Source: Chara braunii
Taxonomy: Eukaryota > Streptophyta > Charophyceae > Charales > Characeae
Length of the DNA stretch: 25,701 nucleotides
NCBI GenBank assembly: GCA_003427395.1
Contig: BFEA01000065.1
Coordinates: 3,869,069-3,894,769 of the forward strand
Reading direction: 5' to 3'
Position numbers and translations under genes: made by a program. The notes under the pieces were generated by a model. That model searched no databases, was not told the DNA's origin, and was given only the letters and a program-made list of their open reading frames with translations. Every line of letters starts with the position of its first letter. Position 1 is the stretch's first letter. Positions 10,147 to 16,474 of this stretch are shown in pieces.

Positions 10147-10154
10147 GATGGTTG
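10147..10154. repeat. 8-bp target-site duplication, left (GATGGTTG)
   Basis: Identical to 10704-10711 on the far side of the inserted element. Reading through one copy keeps the integrase frame open (codon phase 2 before, phase 1 after, as required). Confidence 0.9.
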
Positions 10155-10703
10155 CAGTGCCGATCTCGTGAAAGTGATCGACACCGGTCACTTAAACGTG
10201 ACCGGCCGTTCATTTGGTGATTTTTTTTTGAACGGCCGTTCACGGTGAACAGGACGACCACTAAAGAGTGGTGTTCTTTTTTTTGGGCTCCCCCAGGTAC
10301 ATTCGCCTCAAGCCCCACATCGTGGTGACATTGAAAAAATAAAAACAAATCGAAATGACCTACGAAATAGCAAACAAAAATGCTTATTTTGGCCGGTTGT
10401 TTTTTTTTTTCGTTTTTAATTAAAAAAATATTATTAGTGAAAAAAAAAATTGAAAAAATTATAGGGAGTTACCCTTCGATGTCCCCCACCCTCCTATAAA
10501 AAAAAACATACCTTCCCAGCCAAAAAAAAAAAAAAAAAAAAAAAAANNNNNNNNNNNNNNNNNNNNNNNNNNNNNNNNNNNNNNNNNNNNNNNNNNNNNN
10601 NGCTCTCCGTGAACTCCATGAACTCCCGTGTCATGAACTCCGTGAACTCTATGACCGGCTTCGTTCACAGACCCCGTGAACGGTGAACGGGGGTACGGCA
10701 CTG
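10155..10703. mobile_element. non-autonomous hAT-like DNA transposon
   Basis: Ends are CAGTGCCG at 10155-10162 and CGGCACTG at 10696-10703, an 8-bp perfect inverted repeat beginning with CAG, flanked by an identical 8-bp duplication. This combination is characteristic of the hAT superfamily. Subterminal regions are dense in short palindromes: CCGGTCAC/GTGACCGG near 10183-10204, GAACGGCCGTTC near 10230, ACCACT/AGTGGT near 10257, and repeated GTGAAC/GAACTCC on the right (10609-10690). The middle is A/T-rich with no transposase frame. Ns at 10547-10601 mean the true length is uncertain. Strand cannot be assigned. Confidence 0.85.
10547..10601. other. assembly gap (55 N)
   Basis: A run of N directly after a long A-tract (from about 10522) inside the hAT-like element. 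The homopolymer probably defeated assembly. Confidence 0.98.
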
Positions 10704-10711
10704 GATGGTTG
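10704..10711. repeat. 8-bp target-site duplication, right (GATGGTTG)
   Basis: Exact copy of 10147-10154 adjoining the right inverted repeat of the inserted element. Confidence 0.9.
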
Positions 10712-11935
10712 TACCGCATCCGTTCATGAGGTATGACTGGGTAAAGACGGCGCATGAGGAAACTGCAGCCCACTTCGCCGTGTGGCGGCCATCGATAAGA
10801 ACGAGTGGTATTGGTCCAATATCCGCGACGATGTTAAGCTCATCGTCCAGAACTTTCAAGTCTACGCTGCTGACAAGGCGCCAATCCGGCCGCCGAGATC
10901 GATAGTACCAACGGTAGTTGAGCGGCCGTTTCAAAGGGTTAACATGGATACTACCGATATAGTGGTGCCCCCTGGACCCAATAGCTGTGAATATTCAATC
11001 CTACTTGTGTTCATGGATCATTTTTCAAAATGAATTGAGGCATATCCCTGTCGTACGCGACAGGCGGTCGAAATTGCGCGATACGTCAATCGGTTTTTAG
11101 GGATGCACCAGGACACTGAGGAAATTTTGACCGATAATGGGGTAGAATTAAGGGGGGAAGTCTTGAGGAATCTGGTCATACATGGCGTCGCTATTCGGAA
11201 CACCGCGCCCCACATGTCGCAATCCAACGGGCTGGTAGAAAATGCTGATAGGGTGATAAAGACTGCGCTGCGACGCAATATCGCGGCACGGGATCCCAGA
11301 CCCTGGCCCGATATCGTAGATCACATCTTGGCGGTCCATCGAGGAACGCCCCACGAATCTACGGGCCTGAGCCCCTTCCAATTAAGGACCAATAGCGTCG
11401 CTTGCGTTTCGATACCGAGCCTCCCCAATGAATCAACGCTGAACCGACGACCCACAAGGGCCATGGTTCAGGACAAGGCCAAGCAACACTTAGAATTAAT
11501 GGAACGGTCCCTCCCCAGGCTAGCCCGAAAGCGTCAGAAAATGACCGAGTTGGCCCACGACCGACAGGTCCGAAGCTACGAGGCCCGAAATAGGAACGCA
11601 GGTCCACGACCCCATTACAAATTGGGGGACATCGTGCAGGTGAGGAAATGTGCTCGTCAGGGTAAGCTAGCGCCACGATTCTTTGGGCGATTCCGCGTGA
11701 TTGAGCTCGGATCGAACGGCGTTAACACCGTGCGGTTTTCGCATGAGGTCTCCGGCAGCCGATCGGCTCGACCGATCACCCGCCAGGTGTCCTATCTACG
11801 TCCCCTTCCTTTTTCCCCATCTCCGCCTTCATCCGTCCCCTCCTCCGTTGCGGAAGAGGACGACGACTGCTTATCACCTGTCTATCCTTCTCCATCTCGT
11901 TCTCTCTCAGGTACCCCGTCCCCGCCACCATCACC

Positions 11936-12415
11936 ATGAGCTTTGGAACAGAGCAAGTGATCGGTGCGCGACTACTTACTCCGAGGGGGCGAATCAGCGT
12001 CATCAAGGAAGTGCAACGGCCCCATCTCTGCGCTGATCTCCTGCGGTTCGCAGCCTTCTTCAGCACGATGGCAATCCACGCGGCGGCGGAGATCCAATTC
12101 ACGGAGGCGGAAAGAACGCTTGTTCAGGCCGAGGTCTCAGCCTTTCAATGATTGTCCCCTCCTAGGACCAGCCACGTTAGTGTCGTCATCGTCTTCAGGG
12201 GGGACATCACAGCGATTCCCGAGACGATTCATCCCGACATCTATCGGACTCTGCGCGCCTGGGCCGAGGAAGTGCGCACGGCGTGGACTACACTCCTTGC
12301 TCATCGGGGAGATACCGTCTTGCCATCACACGACACCGACTTTCAGCTCCGCTCATCCCGAAGCTCGCCGACGATCGTACTTCCAGAGCTTCGTCCTTTC
12401 GCGCCGCCCCAATGA
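11936..12415 (+). pseudogene. ORF3, unrecognised frame after integrase
   Basis: ATG 11936 overlaps the integrase stop (ATGA at 11936-11939), and its own TGA 12413-12415 overlaps the start of ORF4. It spans 159 codons with one internal TGA at 12149-12151. Composition is that of an ordinary soluble protein (FTEAERTLVQAEV; YRTLRAWAEEVRTAW suggests helices). No family is recognised, there is no clear membrane segment, and an env-like role is not supported. Neighbouring frames on both sides suggest that it is read from the retrotransposon RNA by stop-restart. Confidence 0.5.
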
Positions 12416-13230
12416 GTCGTCGCCGCCTCTCCTACTTCGGCCGTCCCTCCAGTATCCCCACTCTGTGGCAGTCTGCGCGGGCCCCTACTCTCTCCTATCG
12501 TATTAAGGAGACCAGCGCGCCTCTATTGGATGAAGAGAAGTGAGAAGCGTGGTGGGAGGACTACATTGAGCTCGTTTTCTGCTTGTTGGAGATAAAGTTC
12601 CGCTGGTCAGAATCGACACCATTCGGAGAAGGACTAGAGCACCCAGAGGACAGCGTGGAGCTCCTAATCATCCTGGCCTGGAGGACGGCAGAGGAAGGCG
12701 ATCTGCTGGGGATCGTATTTGGAAAGGTGGAGGAGGGAAATCTCGCCCTGATTACGAGCGAGCCGTTGGTGTTCCTGACCCAGCTGGTGGATGATCTGCA
12801 CTTGGACATCTTGTCGCGGCGCGACGAGCAGCCCGACACCCACATGCTGTCTCGGACGCTCGAGCCGCACTTGGTGTGGTCCACGTGTACAGAGATCGAC
12901 GAGGACAACTATCTCTATCCCTCCCAAGCACTTTACCTTGAAATCGACGTCACCGATTGCACGTTTTGGGACCCGATCGCGCGGAGAAATGCGGCGCAAA
13001 ACAAGGAGATAGAAGTAGTGAAGGAAGAAGAAGAAGAAGAAGAAGAGGAGCTATCGAGTGAAGGGCGGGACGACCCTGACTACGTCCCGGAGAGAGAAGC
13101 GGGGGTAGCGAGAGGATCGAGCCAGCATCGCGAAAAGAGCGAAGAGGAGGAAGAGCAAAAGGAGCGAAAGCGACGGGAAAACGCGGAGGGTAAGCGACCC
13201 GTGAAGGAGGGAACTCCTATTGATCTGTGA
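12412..13230 (+). pseudogene. ORF4, acidic-tailed protein of the retrotransposon
   Basis: ATG 12412 forms an ATGA overlap with the ORF3 stop. There are 272 codons with one TGA at codon 44 (12541-12543), beside a Trp-rich stretch, so a former Trp codon is plausible. The centre reads as a compact domain (DSVELLIILAWRTAEEGDLL; LVFLTQLVDDLHLDILSRR). The last third is highly charged with a run of Glu (about 13021-13050) and Arg/Glu/Lys. The present stop TGA 13228-13230 is supplied by the DNA transposon inserted at 13225. With the insertion skipped, the frame would continue 11 codons to TAG 15540-15542. Function unknown. Confidence 0.55.
13217..13224. repeat. target-site duplication, left (CTATTGAT)
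   Basis: Matches CTATTCAT at 15502-15509 at 7 of 8 positions, next to complementary termini. Confidence 0.6.
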
Positions 13231-13330
13231 AACCGCGCGTTCATTGAACGCGGGTTTTCGGTTCAGAAATTGAATGGAAAGCACGCGCGTTCAATGAACG
13301 GGACCGAACGCGGAGTTCAATTCCGCGCGG
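13225..13330 (+). repeat. GAACG-palindrome end repeat, copy 1
   Basis: A 106-bp block with about 12 mismatches and no gaps relative to 14942-15047. It contains the perfect palindrome GCGTTCATTGAACGC and ends in CCGCGCGG, followed by 75 A residues (13331-13405). Confidence 0.9.
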
Positions 13331-13405
<75 letters not shown>

Positions 13406-13406
13406 N
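13406..13406. other. single N after poly-A
   Basis: One undetermined base at the end of a 75-base A run; a possible assembly join. Confidence 0.95.
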
Positions 13407-13684
13407 CTCATTTCGGGCCCGGTTGTATGCCGTCAGAATGTTGCGGCGAGGTCTGTTTCCGCGATCCCTCTCCGCAGCAGGCCAAAATGGTTCCAGTCCT
13501 CTGAACGACCGGAAACGACGGTCTCTAGATGCGCTCAGCGCACCCATCCATCTTGCTGTCTTTGGGGGTCACTCTTAAAATCCAGTGCGCCCAGAATCAG
13601 GGGTACCCTGAGTTCTCATAATTCTTGCTGCCTAGTCGTCCCAAAGCACTGTCAAAACGCGGTCTTAACCCTGAGCCTAAACCC

Positions 13685-14449
13685 CTAAACTGTCGTTTTC
13701 AGGCGGCGCACTACTTGTGGCCGCCTGACAACGTGCGGAGTGCATGTTATCGCAGGCTCGTTGATCTTGTGCAGTGCTCTCTTTACTGCCGCCATTTCAT
13801 ATTTCATCAGCTTTATCTCGTCCACCTCCTTCCGCATCTCTGAGACTAGCTTCTCCATCCTTTCTTGGTTTGTTACTCGTGCGCCTCCATTCATAGTATT
13901 GATGTTCGGTGTTTGTTGACTGGTCCCTGCTCCAATTGCTTTCGGAATCGCTGTCTCAAGTGTCTTGTCAATCATCGCCTGTACTTGTGCTGGTGATATA
14001 CGTCCATCCTCCTTTGCGTTCGCCTTCTCAGTCGCTTTCTTCTCTTTCTCTTTCTTGTTATCCCCCTCGCCATCTTTCATCTTCTTTAGCTCCTGTACCA
14101 CCTTTGTCAAGTCCCCAATCTTCGTCAGCAGCAGCTCGTTTGTCTTGCACAACTTGTCATAGTCCCTCCTTAGTGCAAAAATCTCCTCCTTCAGATTGGC
14201 CGTGAACCAAGCTCGATTTCCCGGTGGGGGGAAATCGTTTCTTCTGATCTCCCATTGCGGTTTCACGTATCTCTTTGGTGACTCCGATGCCGCTCTACGT
14301 CTTCTTGAAGATCTGGATCTTGATCTTAAACTCTCCTTGCGTGGAGACCTCGAACGTCCTCTGTGTGAACGGTGGTTGTCCTGCGACCTTCTCGGTGATG
14401 GAGATGAGTATCTACCCCGCCTACGTTCCGGTGTGCGCGAGCTCGCCAT
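13685..14449 (-). CDS. Arg/Ser-rich coiled-coil protein, likely gene fragment
   Basis: A 254-codon minus-strand frame from ATG 14447-14449; the frame is open further upstream without ATG. Residues 1-57 are Arg/Ser-rich (MASSRTPERRRGRYSS; SRSRSSRRRR), like RS domains. A segment with KPQWEIRRNDFPPPGNRAWF follows, then a long helical heptad-like region (LKEEIFALRRDYDKLCKTNE), a Lys/Glu-rich stretch, and a second helical region (MEKLVSEMRKEVDEIKLMK). The family is not recognised. The C-terminus (HVVRRPQVVRRLKTTV) looks like read-through beyond a lost splice site. It could be a captured host exon or the 5' part of another retroelement's ORF. It lies inside the 13225-15501 element, antisense to the retrotransposon. 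Confidence 0.5.
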   Translation of the reverse strand: MASSRTPERRRGRYSSPSPRRSQDNHRSHRGRSRSPRKESLRSRSRSSRRRRAASESPKRYVKPQWEIRRNDFPPPGNRAWFTANLKEEIFALRRDYDKLCKTNELLLTKIGDLTKVVQELKKMKDGEGDNKKEKEKKATEKANAKEDGRISPAQVQAMIDKTLETAIPKAIGAGTSQQTPNINTMNGGARVTNQERMEKLVSEMRKEVDEIKLMKYEMAAVKRALHKINEPAITCTPHVVRRPQVVRRLKTTV

Positions 14450-14941
14450 CCTTGGAAGTCCTGGAGTGTAGGAAGCTCCTTCACAGCGCCACAATAATCA
14501 TGCGTCAGGATGTTACATACCAGTTGATGTTTACGAACAATAACAACACCGGATTAATTCGCAATGATTGGATAAACAAATTAAGAACCGATGGCTTCGT
14601 CTCAGCGAGAGTTCCGACCTGCTACATAAAAATGACAATCTCCAATATACCAATCTCCAACTCGCCAATCTCCACGCGCCGAATACTGAAGTACAGATTC
14701 GAGGAAGCACTAACAACGACCAAGGGTTAGTACTAAAAACACGTACGTAATAAAGAATGAAGGTAAAAAGTCCATACTGACCTAATGCAGTGCCGATCTT
14801 CACGGGTACCACCCGTGCGTTCAAAGCACCGTGCGTCGATATAACACTTGCGAATTGGACAATACGTGCGAGGCTTTACTCTCACAGAATGCACGTCCTG
14901 CCCATAGCATGTGACAACAACAAGTCGCGATCACCCTTCTT
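14450..14941. other. cargo segment without a clear gene
   Basis: Short frames only. At 14788-14799 the 12-mer CAGTGCCGATCT equals the left end of the hAT-like element at 10155, followed by the inverted repeat CACGGGT/ACCCGTG (14801-14817), which resembles a hAT subterminal region. No matching right end (CGGCACTG) was found nearby. Confidence 0.4.
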
Positions 14942-15047
14942 CTGTGTTACCGCGCGTTCATTGAACGCAGGTTTTCCGTTCAGAAACTGAACAGAATGAA
15001 CGCCCGTTCAATGAACGCAACCGAACGCGGAGTTCAATTCCGCGCGG
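14942..15047 (+). repeat. GAACG-palindrome end repeat, copy 2
   Basis: About 89% identical by eye to 13225-13330, same length and orientation, followed by 28 A residues (15048-15075). It begins CTGTGTTACCG, closer to the right terminus (CTGTGTAACCG in reverse complement) than copy 1 at position 6. Confidence 0.9.
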
Positions 15048-15078
<31 letters not shown>

Positions 15079-15501
15079 AACAAATTCCGAAAAATAAATA
15101 TGTTATGAAGAAAAATAAAATAAACAACATTTGCCTGAGCATTACATCTAAATTCGTTGCCAAATTAGAAAAAAAATATAGAAAACAAAAAATAAAAAAA
15201 AGTAAAAAAAGAATTGAAATTAGTAAGCGAACACGATTTGACACCCCCATCTTTGGCGATTTTTCATTTTTTTTTTCCTTAGCAACATGACTCCAAAATT
15301 AAAGAGGGATGTACCTCACATCATGCAGAACTCATAAAAAAAACCTCAGAAAAATAAAATTAGTTTTAGGCATTAAAATGATTTAAAAAAAATAATAAAA
15401 AAATTTGAACGCCGTTCAATTTTGAACGCAAACGAGCAATCCGCGTTCAAACGCACATTTGAACGCGAACGCGCATTCACGGCATTCAAACGGTTACACA
15501 G

Positions 15502-15509
15502 CTATTCAT
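15502..15509. repeat. target-site duplication, right (CTATTCAT)
   Basis: 7 of 8 bases equal 13217-13224. The alternative pairing with the bases before copy 2 (14934-14941) matches only 5 of 8. Confidence 0.6.
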
Positions 15510-15561
15510 CCATCTATAGGAGATCCGTGGCGCTATCCGTAGCCGCCTGAGGAAGAAGACG

Positions 15562-16200
15562 ATGGAACCGCCGCAGAGGGATCGCGACGGCGAAGAAGAA
15601 GAAGAAGCGAATCGCGGGTTTCATCCAGCTCCACACCTTGGCCTTCCGTTTGTCTACGTCAAGATCTCGGCGTTCGGGCTTCGTCCCCGGTCGTTCTCTC
15701 GCCGACCCCGTGATTACCTCATGCTTACCCGCCTCCCTGGGAGACCTCTGTTCCCTGATGGATGGTGTCCTTTCCCCCACAACCTTTTCTACCATCTCTA
15801 CGCTACCCGCCTTCTAGTCTCCGTCTTTGCGCATGCCACCACCCGCTTTGTAGTCGATTCCTTCCTCCTTCATGTGCTCATGTTCAGCGCGGACTGGCAG
15901 AAATATAACCACGTAGAAATATGCTGTGTTATATCCGGAGCTATCCCCGCCTGCGAAGACTATGAGGATTTCTGCGCAGCCTTGCGTCGAACCCTTTCTA
16001 CCATCTACCGTGACTACATTGCCGCTTTTCGCCATCTTCACGAAGACCCTCGCTTTCCCCACATCCACCGCTCCTTCCACTACGCTACCCTTCCTGCCTT
16101 CGCCTCCCCCGCCATCAATCAGTTCATGCCCCCTCTCCCCCTAAACCACCCGCCACCACCACCATCGATGATCCGGTTGCCCTTCCCCAGGAACGTCTGA
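15562..16200 (+). CDS. ORF5, unrecognised intact frame before the 3' LTR
   Basis: Intact 212-codon frame from ATG 15562, 19 nt after the stop at which ORF4 would end if the transposon were absent. It has a short Glu-rich N-terminus, a central region with many aromatic and hydrophobic residues (HNLFYHLYATRLLVSVFAHA; VVDSFLLHVLMFSADW), and a Pro-rich C-terminus. The hydrophobic stretch is interrupted by Arg and Asp and is not a convincing membrane helix; no signal peptide is seen. It occupies the position where env-like genes occur in some retrotransposons, but nothing identifies it as env. Function unknown. It is unusual in having no stop or frameshift. Confidence 0.55.
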   Translation: MEPPQRDRDGEEEEEANRGFHPAPHLGLPFVYVKISAFGLRPRSFSRRPRDYLMLTRLPGRPLFPDGWCPFPHNLFYHLYATRLLVSVFAHATTRFVVDSFLLHVLMFSADWQKYNHVEICCVISGAIPACEDYEDFCAALRRTLSTIYRDYIAAFRHLHEDPRFPHIHRSFHYATLPAFASPAINQFMPPLPLNHPPPPPSMIRLPFPRNV

Positions 16201-16474
16201 TTTAGAGTGTCTACCCTCCTTTTCTCACTGATGCATGTGTGATTGACACGTGTCACGGTGACAACACGTGTGATCCCCTCCTTTGATTGTCAATGGTCCT
16301 TCCTGAGGAATTAGTAGTTAGAGTTGTGTTGCCACAATGGATGACTTCCACACTCATTCACACGATAAGTGGCACAAAGGGGAAAGCTTCGGGTGTCGAT
16401 CGATTAGAGAGATCGACACGTGTCAACAAGCAAGCAGGAGCTTGCTAATATTGGAACCCCCTGGGCGTCACATA
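16201..16474 (+). other. 3' untranslated segment before the 3' LTR, with palindromes
   Basis: No gene. It contains two G-box palindromes, TGACACGTGTCA at 16244-16255 and GACACGTGTCA at 16415-16425; GTCACGGTGAC at 16252-16262; and a hairpin GTGTCGATC/GATCGACAC (16393-16401, 16411-16419). A normal polypurine tract is not visible next to the LTR; the nearest purine run is AAAGGGGAAAG near 16377-16387. The last bases include TGGGCGTCACA (16462-16472), which recurs at the very end of the 3' LTR. Confidence 0.55.

Larger units (their letters stand above)
9935..11939 (+). pseudogene. pol: integrase, split by a hAT-like insertion
   Basis: The linker and start of the N-terminal zinc domain are at 9935-10154; the gene is interrupted at 10155-10703 and resumes at 10712. 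The zinc domain keeps His-x5-His (AHEETAAHF, about 10751-10777), but the following Cys pair is replaced by Phe and Tyr (NFQVYAADKA). A frameshift lies near 10785 and a TGA at 11031-11033 replaces the Trp expected in FSKWIEAYP-type segments. The DDE core has Asp at 10947-10949, Asp at 11133-11135 (LTDNG) and Glu at 11238-11240 (NGLVE), with 34 residues between the last two, one fewer than usual. The C-terminal GPY/F-like part reads LAPRFFGRFRVIELGSNGVN, followed by a Ser/Pro-rich tail. No chromodomain. The stop at 11937-11939 overlaps the next ATG. Confidence 0.88.
13225..15501. mobile_element. composite DNA transposon with palindromic ends and cargo
   Basis: Left end CTGTGAAACCG (13225-13235), right end CGGTTACACAG (15491-15501). 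These are inverted repeats with one mismatch, flanked by 8-bp near-identical direct repeats. Both end regions are full of GAACG/CGTTC palindromes. The left end exists twice (13225-13330 and 14942-15047), each followed by a poly-A tract. Between the copies lie about 1.5 kb with a minus-strand reading frame, and after the second copy an A/T-rich segment leads to the right end. An 8-bp duplication fits hAT, P, Merlin or Mutator-type elements; the superfamily is not decided. One N at 13406 after 75 A residues leaves the join at that point uncertain. No transposase is seen. Confidence 0.6.

Noticed and set aside
13225-15501. CRISPR-like array from repeated GAACG palindromes
   Set aside because: Repeats are short, irregularly spaced and palindromic; the context is a eukaryotic DNA transposon end.
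15562-16200. Interpretation of ORF5 as an envelope gene
   Set aside because: No signal peptide, no clean membrane helix, no cysteine pattern or cleavage site.
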